Below, piece after piece: positions 1 to 7,391 of a stretch of DNA of 34,779 nucleotides; the first letter of the stretch is position 1; every line of letters begins with the position of its first letter. Made by a program: the position numbers and the translations under genes. Below the pieces are notes generated by a model, which was not told where the DNA came from, searched no databases, and saw only the letters and a program-made list of their open reading frames with translations. Source of the stretch: Candidatus Rokuibacteriota bacterium (GTDB taxonomy: Bacteria; Methylomirabilota; Methylomirabilia; Rokubacteriales; CSP1-6); assembly GCA_005887895.1 (NCBI GenBank), contig VBPC01000160.1, positions 1-34,779 on the forward strand, read 5' to 3'.

Positions 1-916
1 GACCAACCTGACGTTCCTCAGCACGGTGATGTGGGACGGCCGCGAGACGTTCGAGAAGGGATCGGCGGCGGCGATTCACTTCGACCTCGCCGATCAGGCC
101 AACGGCGCGACGCAGGGCCACGCCCAGGCGCCGAACCCGATCGACCAGAAGACGCGCGACGCGATCTTCGCTTACGAGACCACGCTCTACACCGCGCAGG
201 TGTTCGACGGCACGGCCGGCGACCTCCACGCGGCGGGGGCGGAGGGCGGTCCCGAGGAACTCTCGCTGCAGCCCTTCGTCTTCGGCTCGAACGACCCGCT
301 CGGCTGCAACGCCAGCGGGGCCAACTGCAATCCCGCCAGCGCGCAGTTCAGCTCCATCGTCTTCACCGAGTTCGACGCGTGGACGGCCTTGAAGGGGAAC
401 GGCCGCAACCAGGCGCGGGCGGCGGTGGCGCGGGGACAGCATCTCTTCGACACGCTGCCGATCCCGATCAAGAACGTGAACGGCATCAACGACGACTTCG
501 GCGTGCCCACCGTCGTCGGCACCTGCACGACGTGCCACGACACGCCGCACGCCGGCGACCACAGCGTGCCGGCCCCGCTCAACATCGGCATCGCCGATCC
601 CCCGCTGGGCGCCGACGGCCTCAACGCCTCCGGCCTCCCGGTCGGCGACATGCCGGTGTACACGCTGCGCAAGAAGGGCACGAACGAGATCAAGGTCGTC
701 ACGGACCCGGGCCGGGCGCTCATCACCGGCAAGTGGAAGGACGTGGGACGCTTCAAGGGACCGATCCTTCGCGGGCTGGTCGGCCGCGCGCCGTACTTCC
801 ACAACGGCTCGGCCGCCACGCTGGCCGACGCCGTCAACTTCTACGACAAGCGCTTCGACCTCAGCCTGACCCAGCAACAAAAAGACGACCTGGTCGCCTT
901 CCTGCGCTCGCTATAA
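1..916 (+). CDS. Di-heme cytochrome c peroxidase/MauG-like protein, C-terminal part (5' end outside window)
   Basis: The frame is open from the first base, so the start lies upstream of the window; TAA is at 914-916. One heme c attachment motif, CTTCH, is encoded at 524-538. MWDGRE near the left edge and the C-terminal stretch with ILRGLVGRAPYFHNGS followed by AVNFYDKRF are typical of the bacterial cytochrome c peroxidase/MauG/MbnH superfamily, where they belong to the second heme domain. A first CXXCH would be expected in the missing N-terminal part. Such proteins are periplasmic and either reduce hydrogen peroxide with electrons from small cytochromes or oxidise a partner protein. Nothing here tells these apart. 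A strong hairpin follows 13 bases after the stop codon. The family call is firm, the substrate unknown. Confidence 0.85.
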   Translation, partial: TNLTFLSTVMWDGRETFEKGSAAAIHFDLADQANGATQGHAQAPNPIDQKTRDAIFAYETTLYTAQVFDGTAGDLHAAGAEGGPEELSLQPFVFGSNDPLGCNASGANCNPASAQFSSIVFTEFDAWTALKGNGRNQARAAVARGQHLFDTLPIPIKNVNGINDDFGVPTVVGTCTTCHDTPHAGDHSVPAPLNIGIADPPLGADGLNASGLPVGDMPVYTLRKKGTNEIKVVTDPGRALITGKWKDVGRFKGPILRGLVGRAPYFHNGSAATLADAVNFYDKRFDLSLTQQQKDDLVAFLRSL

Positions 917-1243
917 GCGCGCACATAGCGGAGCGCCCCGGCTCCGCCGGGGCGCTCCGAACGTCGGGGGTTTGGGGCCATGTCGGGGCCGCCTGAAACT
1001 TCTCGCGATGTCGAGGGCCGTCACGGCTCCGCCGGGGCGGCCCGAGCGTAGGGGGGTTGGGGGCCATGTCGGGGCCCCCATGAAAATCAAGCGGGCCATA
1101 TCGGGGCCCCCCTGAAACTTCTCGCGATGTCGAGGGCCGTCACGGCTCCGCCGGGGCGGCCCGAGCGTAGGGGGGTTGGGGGCCATGTCGGGGCCCCCAT
1201 GAAAATCAAGCGGACCATATCGGGGCCCCCATGAAAATCTGTT
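917..1243. repeat. Intergenic cluster of the two-hairpin GC-rich repeat, with a 119-base tandem duplication
   Basis: This gap of about 365 bases holds no convincing gene. It has three copies of the dispersed repeat, each with a GGCTCCGCC-centred hairpin, then a CCCGA(A/G)CG-like spacer and a GGGGGCC...GGCCCCC hairpin. Copies two and three lie in a tandem duplication: 992-1110 and 1111-1229 are each 119 bases and differ at one position only (G against A in the GCGG(G/A)CCATATC stretch). The string ATGAAAATC recurs three times at the outer end of the units. On the plus strand the copies run in the opposite orientation to those at 3267, 16897 and 18468. The near identity of the two units points to a recent duplication. 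Confidence 0.85.
930..958. terminator. 13-bp perfect hairpin after the cytochrome gene
   Basis: Bases 930-942 are the exact reverse complement of 946-958, with a three-base TCC loop. It starts 13 bases after the TAA of the cytochrome gene. No T-run follows, so a classical intrinsic terminator is not shown. It may still stop transcription or protect the 3' end. It is also the second hairpin of the local repeat element (see 917-1243). Confidence 0.35.
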
Positions 1244-1282
1244 AGGCTACTCCCACGAGCCCACCCGCACAGGAGGCGCGAC

Positions 1283-1717
1283 ATGCCGAAGATCAAGCAC
1301 ATCGCCATCTCGACGCAGGACGTCGACACGACCGCGAAGTTCTACATCGACGTCTTCGGGATGAAGGAGATCGCCCGCGTCAACAGCCCCGGCGCGTCCG
1401 GCTATTACCTGAGTGACGGAGACCTGAACCTGGCGATCCTGCACTTCAAGAACGACGCCGTCGCCGGCGTCGAGCGCGGCGCGGGATGGAACGGCATCCA
1501 CCACATCGGCTTCGCCGTCGAGAGCCTGGAGGAGATCGCCGACAAGCTTGCCGCCGCCGGTTCCAAGCCGCGCGACGACGTGAACGAGGCGCTCGGGGTC
1601 GGGTACGGCCGGCGCCACGGGGGCAACGTCGAGGTCAAGTACAGCGGGCCCGATGGCGTCATGATCGACGTCTCGGAGACCGGCTGGGTCGGGACCTCGG
1701 GGTTCGAGCCCAAGTAA
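1283..1717 (+). CDS. VOC-superfamily (glyoxalase/dioxygenase-like) protein
   Basis: This 144-residue protein is a single vicinal-oxygen-chelate unit with two beta-alpha-beta-beta-beta modules. The first opens with KHIAISTQDVDTTAKFY (His6) and the second with HHIGFAVESLEE (His73/His74). A late GPDGVMIDV strand sits where the family usually carries metal-binding or structural residues. VOC members include glyoxalase I, extradiol dioxygenases, fosfomycin-resistance proteins and methylmalonyl-CoA epimerase, and the sequence does not settle which. The ATG is well supported by AGGAGG at 1271-1276, six bases upstream. It is a single gene between the repeat cluster and a reverse-strand pair that ends 18 bases after it. 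Confidence 0.85.
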   Translation: MPKIKHIAISTQDVDTTAKFYIDVFGMKEIARVNSPGASGYYLSDGDLNLAILHFKNDAVAGVERGAGWNGIHHIGFAVESLEEIADKLAAAGSKPRDDVNEALGVGYGRRHGGNVEVKYSGPDGVMIDVSETGWVGTSGFEPK

Positions 1718-1735
1718 GTCGCGCCCGGCGTCCGG

Positions 1736-2350
1736 TCAGACGGCGCCGGAGTCGGTCAGCCGGGCCTCGTCCAGGTCGTCGAGGTGCGCGACGCAGTTGA
1801 GCAGGCGCACGCGCCACGGGCTGGGGCACTCGACGATCGTCAGCGACGTGTTCTCCCAGCGCAGCGGCACGACCTCGCCGTCCGGCAGGGCGAGGTGCCG
1901 GGCGGCGAGCGAGCGGCACACCAGACCGTGCGTCACCACGGCGAGGTGCCCGTCGATGCCCGCCGCCAGGTCCTGCACGCGCGCCCAGGCCTGGTCGACC
2001 CGCGCGTGAAACGCCTCCCACGTCTCCCCGTTCGGCGGCGCGTAGTCCGGCGCGAACATGTCGACGTTCAACTCGGCGTAGGGGCGGCCGCGCAGGTCGC
2101 CGAAGCTCCGCTCGCGCAGCAGCGGCTCGAGGGCGAGCGGCGCGCCGGTCACGGCGCGCAGGTGCCGAGCCGTGGCGACGGCGCGGGCGAAGTCGCTCGA
2201 GACGATGTGCGTGACACCCTCACCGGCCAGCCGGCGCGCCAGCCGCTCGGCCTGCGCGACGCCGCGAGGCGACAGCGGATCGTCCGGGAGCTGCACGACG
2301 CGGGCGGCGTTGCCGACGGTCTCGCCGTGGCGGATCAGGAAGATCGACAG
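1736..2350 (-). CDS. Histidine phosphatase (phosphoglycerate-mutase-like), apparent CTG start
   Basis: The protein carries the family signature LIRHGET at its N-terminus (phospho-accepting His in RHG). It also has SSDFARAVATA, the RERSFGDLRG glutamate segment, and the second histidine in VVTHGLVCRSL. This is the cofactor-dependent phosphoglycerate mutase/broad phosphatase branch (CobC/GpmB-like), about 204 residues, a normal length. No ATG, GTG or TTG precedes the RHG motif in frame. The first GTG (2296) would remove the catalytic histidine. CTG at 2350 gives the natural start MSIFLIRHGET and sits 13 bases after the stop codon of the dehydrogenase gene upstream, so I place the start there. 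The substrate is unknown. Confidence 0.8.
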   Translation of the reverse strand: MSIFLIRHGETVGNAARVVQLPDDPLSPRGVAQAERLARRLAGEGVTHIVSSDFARAVATARHLRAVTGAPLALEPLLRERSFGDLRGRPYAELNVDMFAPDYAPPNGETWEAFHARVDQAWARVQDLAAGIDGHLAVVTHGLVCRSLAARHLALPDGEVVPLRWENTSLTIVECPSPWRVRLLNCVAHLDDLDEARLTDSGAV

Positions 2351-2363
2351 CCCGGACCCGCTT

Positions 2364-3266
2364 TCAGGCTCCGGAAGGCCCCGGCGTCTTGCGCACCTGG
2401 ACGCCGGCCCACTTCTCGTAGAGCGCGATGACTCCGGCCATGTCGAGGTCGCCGAAGCCCTCGGCGTGGGCGGCCTCGTAGGCCTGACGCACCGCCGACG
2501 TCACCGGCAGCGGCAGGCCGAAGCCGGCGGCCAGGCCGAGCCCGAGCGCCACGTCCTTGCGCGAGAGACCGATGCCGAAGTACGGCGTGAAGTCGCCCGC
2601 CAGCACGTTGGGGAAGCGCTTCAGGAAGTGATGCGAGCGCCCGCCGCTCGTCGAGAGGATCTCGAACAGGCGCTGAGGGTCGAGTCCGGCGCGCACGCCG
2701 AGCACCATGGCCTCGGCGGCGATCACCACGTTGCCCACCGACATCATGTTGTTGACGATCTTCACGACCTGGCCCGAGCCGAGCGGGCCGATGTGGTGGA
2801 TCTCGCCGCCCAGGAGCTTCAGCACGGGACGGCAGCGCTCGAGCACGGCCGCCTCGCCGCCGACCAGGAAGATCAGCTTTCCGCTGCCGGCCTCGGCGGG
2901 CCCGCCGCTGACGGGCGCGTCGAGACAGTCGACGCCGCGGGCCCTGGCCGCATCAGCGACCGCGCGCCACGTCTCGGGATCGGTCGTGCTCACGTCGACG
3001 AACGTCGTCCCGGCGAGGGCGCCGGCCAGCGCGCCGTCGGCGTCGAGGTAGGCGCGCCGCACCGTGGCGGGATCGGGGAGGCTCGACAGGACGATTTCGG
3101 AGGCCTCAGCGACCCGCGCCGGAGAGTCGGCCAGCGCGACGCCGGCCGCCCTCGCGGTGGCGGCGCGCGCAGGATTCGGCTCGTAACCGGTGACGGCATG
3201 GCCCATGGCCACCAGTCGCCGCGCCATCGGCCCGCCCATGGTGCCGAGTCCCAGAATGCCTGTCAT
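2364..3266 (-). CDS. 3-hydroxyisobutyrate dehydrogenase-family NAD(P)-dependent oxidoreductase
   Basis: This 300-residue beta-hydroxyacid dehydrogenase begins with the Rossmann nucleotide-binding motif GILGLGTMGGPMA. It has the substrate-binding block DAPVSGGPAEAGSGKL (about residues 116-131) and the catalytic lysine in GSGQVVKIVNNMM (Lys169). The C-terminal helical half contains the family's GLSRKDVALGLG motif. Members oxidise 3-hydroxyisobutyrate, tartronate semialdehyde or related beta-hydroxy acids; which one is not visible. I start at ATG 3266 because the longer in-frame extension to 3293 lies in an intergenic repeat and precedes the Rossmann strand. The histidine phosphatase follows closely on the same strand, so the two are probably co-transcribed. 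Confidence 0.88.
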   Translation of the reverse strand: MTGILGLGTMGGPMARRLVAMGHAVTGYEPNPARAATARAAGVALADSPARVAEASEIVLSSLPDPATVRRAYLDADGALAGALAGTTFVDVSTTDPETWRAVADAARARGVDCLDAPVSGGPAEAGSGKLIFLVGGEAAVLERCRPVLKLLGGEIHHIGPLGSGQVVKIVNNMMSVGNVVIAAEAMVLGVRAGLDPQRLFEILSTSGGRSHHFLKRFPNVLAGDFTPYFGIGLSRKDVALGLGLAAGFGLPLPVTSAVRQAYEAAHAEGFGDLDMAGVIALYEKWAGVQVRKTPGPSGA

Positions 3267-3267
3267 A

Positions 3268-3425
3268 GATGGGGGCCCCGAAATGGCCCCCAAACCCCCC
3301 AGCGTTCGGGCCGCCCCGGCGGAGCCGTGACGGCCCTCGTCAACCCGCGAGGCAAGGGCCCCGAAATCGCCCCCAACCCCCAGCGTTCGGAGCGCCTCGG
3401 CGGATCCGTGGCGCTCCTCTATAGG
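3268..3425. repeat. Two copies of the two-hairpin intergenic repeat
   Basis: The first copy starts with a hairpin whose arms are GGGGGCC (3271-3277) and GGCCCCC (3285-3291). A run of C, then AGCGTTCGG and a CCCCGGCGGAGCCG segment follow. The second copy starts near 3356 with the same CCCCGAAAT core, 83 bases after the first, and repeats CCCCCAGCGTTCGG and GGCGGATCCG with some drift. They fill the gap between the dehydrogenase start and the end of the receiver protein. No gene is seen here. Confidence 0.8.
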
Positions 3426-3442
3426 CCGGCAGCCATGCTACC

Positions 3443-3859
3443 TCAGGCGGCGCGGGGGGGCTCGGTGACCTTGCGCACGGTGCGACAGAGCTGGTCGAGG
3501 TCGAGCGGCTTGGGCAGGTAGGCGGCAAAGCCGATCCGCGTGGCCTCGGCGCTGTCGTACTGCTCGTGATAGGCGGTGATGGCGATCACCGGCAGCCGCC
3601 CTCCGTCTTCGGCCGCGCGGGCCCGCAGCTGGCGGATGAACCCCAGGCCGTCGACGCGCGGCATGCGCAGGTCGCAGATGAGGACGTCGGGCAGGAACTG
3701 CGTCAGGTCGTCGAGGGCATGGTCGCCGGCGGCCGCGCTCGTCATGGTGGCGCCGGCGTGGTGCAGGGTCGCGGCGATCGTCGCCCGCGAGTCATCGTCG
3801 TCGTCGATGACCAGCACGCAGAGTCCGGAGAGGTCGGGAAGGTCGACCAGGACTCGCAT
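3443..3859 (-). CDS. Stand-alone response-regulator receiver (REC) protein
   Basis: This 138-residue protein is essentially one CheY-like receiver domain with no output domain. The acidic cluster VLVIDDDDDS (Asp19-Asp23), the phospho-accepting aspartate in ICDLRMPRVDG (Asp63), the switch threonine in ITAYH (Thr95) and the conserved lysine in YLPKPLDL (Lys117) are all present, so it should be phosphorylatable. Single-domain receivers act in phosphorelays, chemotaxis or by binding a separate output protein. No histidine kinase is nearby. I prefer ATG 3859, which has GGAGA upstream; a GTG at 3916 would add 19 low-complexity residues. Confidence 0.85.
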   Translation of the reverse strand: MRVLVDLPDLSGLCVLVIDDDDDSRATIAATLHHAGATMTSAAAGDHALDDLTQFLPDVLICDLRMPRVDGLGFIRQLRARAAEDGGRLPVIAITAYHEQYDSAEATRIGFAAYLPKPLDLDQLCRTVRKVTEPPRAA

Positions 3860-3978
3860 CGGCGTGGTCTCCAGGGCTGGCTGAGTCCGGGGCGGGTCCC
3901 CGGGACGTCGTCTCACGAGAGCGACTTCATCTAACCCGCGGTTTGGCCGTCACGTCAACGAGGAAACGCCGCCCGGCG

Positions 3979-3992
3979 GGAAAAGATTTTCC
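3979..3992. terminator. Possible small hairpin between the DUF2127 and receiver genes
   Basis: GGAAAAGATTTTCC is a short near-palindrome (five pairs with a four-base loop) in a gap without a gene. It lies downstream of the reverse-strand DUF2127 gene. It contains a TTTT run on both strands, but its stem is short and AT-rich, so a terminator role is only a guess. It is one of the few AT-rich patches nearby. Confidence 0.2.
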
Positions 3993-4041
3993 GTACCGCC
4001 CTTGGCGCCTGCGACCCGGCCCGTCGCCGTCCCGTGGGGCC

Positions 4042-4500
4042 TCAGGCGCGCTCGGGCGCCGGCTGATGACGGGTGACGCGGAGGTTGCGGGCCAGGTACG
4101 CGACGATCGCGACGTTCACGACGATGATCGCCAGCCGCGTCCCCGTGAAGCGCCGGGTCACCTCGTAGACCTCCAGCGGGATGAAGGAGCCGGTCACTAT
4201 GATCGTGAAGTACTCGGCCCACCGTCGCTGCAACCACAGGCCGATCCCCTCGGTGAGCAGCAGGGCGGCGTAGACGAAGGAGCCGATGCCCAGCGCCGCG
4301 AGGGTGCGCTGGTCGACCGACGAGAGCCGGTTGAGGATGACGTCGACATAGCGATTCTGCGGGTCGAGGTTCAGCCGGTCGGCCCATTGGGTGGCTGCCG
4401 CCCAGACGTCGGCGTGCAGGAGGCGCAGGATCCCCAGGCCCACCGCCAGCAGCAACAGACCCTTGAGCAGCTTGAAGAGCGCGATGAGGCGCAGGACCAT
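4042..4500 (-). CDS. DUF2127-family membrane protein
   Basis: This 152-residue protein begins LRLIALFKLLKGLLLLAVGLG, the hallmark opening of DUF2127 integral membrane proteins. It has about four membrane segments: residues 3-22, 70-90, 102-118 and 124-142 by eye. Between the first two lies the soluble stretch with LNLDPQNRYVD, also typical of the family. Its function is unknown. I start at ATG 4500, which opens directly with the family's first helix. The upstream ATG at 4542 would overlap the start of the divergent gene at 4541. The two genes are head to head with only 40 bases between them, so they share a promoter region. Confidence 0.75.
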   Translation of the reverse strand: MVLRLIALFKLLKGLLLLAVGLGILRLLHADVWAAATQWADRLNLDPQNRYVDVILNRLSSVDQRTLAALGIGSFVYAALLLTEGIGLWLQRRWAEYFTIIVTGSFIPLEVYEVTRRFTGTRLAIIVVNVAIVAYLARNLRVTRHQPAPERA

Positions 4501-4540
4501 AATCCCAGCGTACCTCGCGAAGTCGTTGTATAAGGACGCC

Positions 4541-5800
4541 ATGAAGATCAGCGCCTTCCATCTGATGCCGCATCGCGAGCTGCCGGCCGACTTCGAGACG
4601 CGCTACGAATCCGTCTGGGTGACGCCGCCCTGGTGGGAGCTGGCCGACGCCCGGCGGGTCGGCCAGTACTACAACTGGACGCTGGACGAGCTGGTCTATG
4701 CGGCCAAGTGCGGCTTCGACGGCGTCTGCACCAACGAGCACCATCAGAACGCCTACGGGTTCATGCCGAGCCCGAACATCATGGGCAGCGTGCTCGCCAG
4801 GGCGACCAACGGCAGCCCGGTGGCCATCGTCCAGATGGGCGCCACGCTGCCGACCTCGAATCCGCCGATCCGCGTGGCCGAGGAGTACGCGATGCTCGAC
4901 TGCATCAGCGGCGGCCGCCTGGTGGCCGGCCTGCCGCTGGGCAGCCCGATGGACGTCAACTTCTGCTACGGCATCACGCCGATGGAGCATCGCGAGCGCT
5001 ACCGCGAGGCGTTCGCGCTCACGCTCAAGGCCTGGCAGGCGCGCGAGATCTTCGCGTGGAACGGGCGCTACTTCCAGCTCGCCAACGTCAACCTGTGGCC
5101 GCGGCCCATCCAGCAGCCGCATCCGCCGGTGTGGGTGCCGGGCTCGGGCAGCATCAGCACGTTCGACTTCGCCGTCGACAACGACGTCTGCTACTGCTTC
5201 CTCAGCTACTCGGGGGCGAAGGCGGCGAAGACGATGATGCAGGGCTACTGGAAGGTGGTGACCGACAAGGGCCGCGAGCCGAATCCCTACCGCGCTGGCT
5301 TCCTGCAGCTCGTGGCCGTGGCCGAGACCGACGCCCGCGCCGAGGAGAAGTACGCGCGGCACGTCGAGTACTTCTATCACAAGTGCCTGCACTGGCCGAT
5401 CCAGTACCTCTCGCCGCCCGGCAACCAGGACTACCGGAGCCTCGTGGCGACCCAGCTGAACCCGCTGCGCCGCCCCGAGAACACCAAGGCGCTGCGCTAT
5501 CGCGATTTCGTGGAGAAGGGCTACGTGATCGCCGGCAGCCCCGCCACCGTGCGCCAGCGGCTCGAGGACGAGGTGGTGAAGGGCCTGCGCGTGGGCAACC
5601 TCATGGTTCTGCTGCAGATCGGCTCGATGCCCCACGAGCTGACGCTCGAGAACATCGGCCTGTTCGCCCGCGAGGTCCTGCCGCACCTGCGCGGATTCTG
5701 GGACGACGAGGGCTGGGTGAATCACTGGTGGCCGGAGCAGCTGCGCGCGCCGAAGGCGGCGCCGGTGGCGGCCGGCGTGGCGGCGGGCGGCGGCGCATGA
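4541..5800 (+). CDS. LLM-class flavin-dependent oxidoreductase (bacterial luciferase-like)
   Basis: This 419-residue TIM-barrel flavin protein shows the luciferase-like monooxygenase pattern: CGFDGVCTNEHH early, the NPPIRVAEEYAMLDCISGGRLVAGLPLG core, then WNGRYFQLANVNLWPRPIQQPHPPVWVPG. The C-terminus has the GSPATVRQRLEDEV segment. Such enzymes use reduced FMN or F420 to oxygenate or dehydrogenate small organic molecules; the substrate is unknown. AAGGA (4532-4536) precedes the ATG at four bases. Its TGA overlaps the ATG of the alpha/beta hydrolase (ATGA at 5797), so the two are translationally coupled. The last 15 residues are a low-complexity Ala/Gly tail. Confidence 0.88.
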   Translation: MKISAFHLMPHRELPADFETRYESVWVTPPWWELADARRVGQYYNWTLDELVYAAKCGFDGVCTNEHHQNAYGFMPSPNIMGSVLARATNGSPVAIVQMGATLPTSNPPIRVAEEYAMLDCISGGRLVAGLPLGSPMDVNFCYGITPMEHRERYREAFALTLKAWQAREIFAWNGRYFQLANVNLWPRPIQQPHPPVWVPGSGSISTFDFAVDNDVCYCFLSYSGAKAAKTMMQGYWKVVTDKGREPNPYRAGFLQLVAVAETDARAEEKYARHVEYFYHKCLHWPIQYLSPPGNQDYRSLVATQLNPLRRPENTKALRYRDFVEKGYVIAGSPATVRQRLEDEVVKGLRVGNLMVLLQIGSMPHELTLENIGLFAREVLPHLRGFWDDEGWVNHWWPEQLRAPKAAPVAAGVAAGGGA

Positions 5801-6621
5801 CGACGGCGGAGCGGGAGGCGCCGCCGGCGGGGACGAGCGCGCGCACGGTTGCCGTCTGGCAGAACCAGGTCCGCATCCGCGTCCTGTCGAAGGGCCGCGG
5901 TCCGGCGCTCGTGTTCTTCCACGGTCCGTGGGGGCTCACGTGGGATCCGTTTCTCGACGAGCTGGCGAGCCGGTTCACCGTGCACGCGCCGGAGCATCCT
6001 GGCACGACGCCGGAGGCGCCGGACGACATCTACAAGCTCGACTCGCTGTGGGATCTCGTCCTCTGCTACGACGAACTGTTCGACGCGCTTGGACTGGAGA
6101 GCGCCGTGTTCGTGGGGCACTCGTTCGGGGCGATGGTCGCCTGCGAGATGGCCGCCGCGACGCCGCGACGCGCGCGCGCAGTCGCGCTCCTCGCGCCGAT
6201 CGGCTTCTGGCGCGATGCCGATCCCGTCACCAACTGGATGACGCTCGACCCCGAGGCGATGCGCGCGCGCATCTTCCGCGACCCCGCTGGCGAGGCCGCC
6301 CGGCGGATGTTCGGGCCGTCGGAGCCGCCGGAGGCGGCCGCCGCCGCCCGTATCCGCCTGATGTGGGCGATGGGCGCCACCGGGAAGTTCATCTGGCCGA
6401 TTCCCGACAAGGGCCTGAAGAAGCGCATCCACCGCGTCACGGCGCCGGCGCTGCTGCTGTGGGGCAAGGAGGACCGGCTGGTGCCGCTGGTGTACGCCGA
6501 CGAATTCGCCCGGCGGCTGCCCGGCGCGCGCGTGCAGACCGTGGAGGGCTGCGGCCACGCGCCGCACCTCGAGCAGCCGGAGACGGTGGCCCGGATCGTC
6601 GGCGACTTCCTGCAGCCCTAG
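5797..6621 (+). CDS. Alpha/beta-fold hydrolase
   Basis: This 274-residue hydrolase has a complete catalytic triad by position: nucleophile Ser109 in the elbow GHSFGA, Asp226 in WGKEDRLVP and His254 in GCGHAPHLE. The oxyanion-hole loop is FFHGPWG. Between the elbow and the acid residue lies a cap region of about 100 residues that would set substrate choice. Possible activities include ester or C-C bond hydrolysis. The ATGA overlap with the preceding LLM oxidoreductase suggests that it acts on that enzyme's product, which is inference. The stop is followed nine bases later by the remnant of a second LLM oxidoreductase. Confidence 0.88.
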   Translation: MTTAEREAPPAGTSARTVAVWQNQVRIRVLSKGRGPALVFFHGPWGLTWDPFLDELASRFTVHAPEHPGTTPEAPDDIYKLDSLWDLVLCYDELFDALGLESAVFVGHSFGAMVACEMAAATPRRARAVALLAPIGFWRDADPVTNWMTLDPEAMRARIFRDPAGEAARRMFGPSEPPEAAAAARIRLMWAMGATGKFIWPIPDKGLKKRIHRVTAPALLLWGKEDRLVPLVYADEFARRLPGARVQTVEGCGHAPHLEQPETVARIVGDFLQP

Positions 6622-6630
6622 CGCCGCCGC

Positions 6631-7388
6631 ATGCACTTCGGCGCCAACCTCTTCGGCGTGGGCGCGCTCGCCGATCCCCAGCGCCTGGCCGAGGCGGCCC
6701 GGGTAGCCGAGCGCCTCGGCTATCACTCGGTGTTCGTCGCCGATCACATCGTCGTGCCGCGCACGCTGCGCTCGAAGTACCCGTACTCGCGCGATGGCGG
6801 CTTTCCGTAACGGCCAAGCAGATCGCCACGGCCGACCGTCTCTCGGGCGGGCGGGTGATCTTCGGTGTCGGGGTCGGCTGGATGGCCGAGGAGTTCGCGC
6901 TGCTCGGCGAGCCGTTCCACGAGCGCGGCGTCCGGATGGACGAGTCCTTGCGTCTCGTAAAGACGCTGTGGACCGAGCGGAACCCCACGTTCGCGGGCCG
7001 GTACTTCCGGGTCAGCGACTGCGCGGTCACGCCGAAGCCCGTGCAGAGGCCGCACGTGCCGGTGTGGGTCGGCGGCGACAGCCCGGCGGCGCTGCGTCGC
7101 GCGGCGCGGCTCGGCGACGGCTGGCACTCCGCGGGCACCTCGCTGGCCGAGCTGCCGGGCAAGCTGACGCAGCTGGCCGAGGAGCTGGCCACGGCCGGCC
7201 GCGACCGGAAGGATTTCGTCGTCAGCGCGTTTCCGACCGACCGCTTCGGACTGGACGTCGTGCGGCAGTTCGCCGCTCAGGGCGTCGATCACGTCATGGT
7301 GCCGGTGTTCAGCTTCGACGCCGACAAGGTCCGACAGCGCCTGGAGCAGATCGCCACCGACGTCATCGAGCCGTATCGTCGCGGCTGA
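6631..7388 (+). pseudogene. LLM-class (F420-dependent-like) oxidoreductase broken by an internal deletion and frameshift
   Basis: The first part, ATG 6631 to TAA 6808-6810, encodes a good N-terminus: MHFGANLFGVGAL, then VAERLGYHSVFVADHIVVP and KYPYSRDGGFP. A different frame then resumes at once with VTAKQIATADRLSGGRV and the FGVGVGWMAEEF block and runs to 7388 (IEPYRRG). In intact relatives of this family roughly 35-45 residues lie between DGGFP and TAKQ, including a strand like RIRLGTGVLVLP. Here they are absent and the frame changes at about 6800-6810. A deletion of a length not divisible by three explains both facts. It may be a real pseudogene or an assembly collapse. The downstream half retains normal family sequence and codon use, so any decay is recent. 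Confidence 0.8.
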
Positions 7389-7391
7389 GCC

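Noticed and set aside
1080..1245. Tiny frames starting at the repeated ATGAAAATC
   Set aside because: They lie at the edge of the repeat, run into GC-rich repeat sequence or stop after a few codons (the last reads Met-Lys-Ile-Cys-stop), and have no ribosome binding site.
3950..5725. A long open frame on the reverse strand opposite the first LLM oxidoreductase
   Set aside because: Its translation is rich in His, Arg, Gly and Ala with no family motifs, and the forward strand encodes a clear LLM enzyme. It is a mirror frame caused by high GC content.
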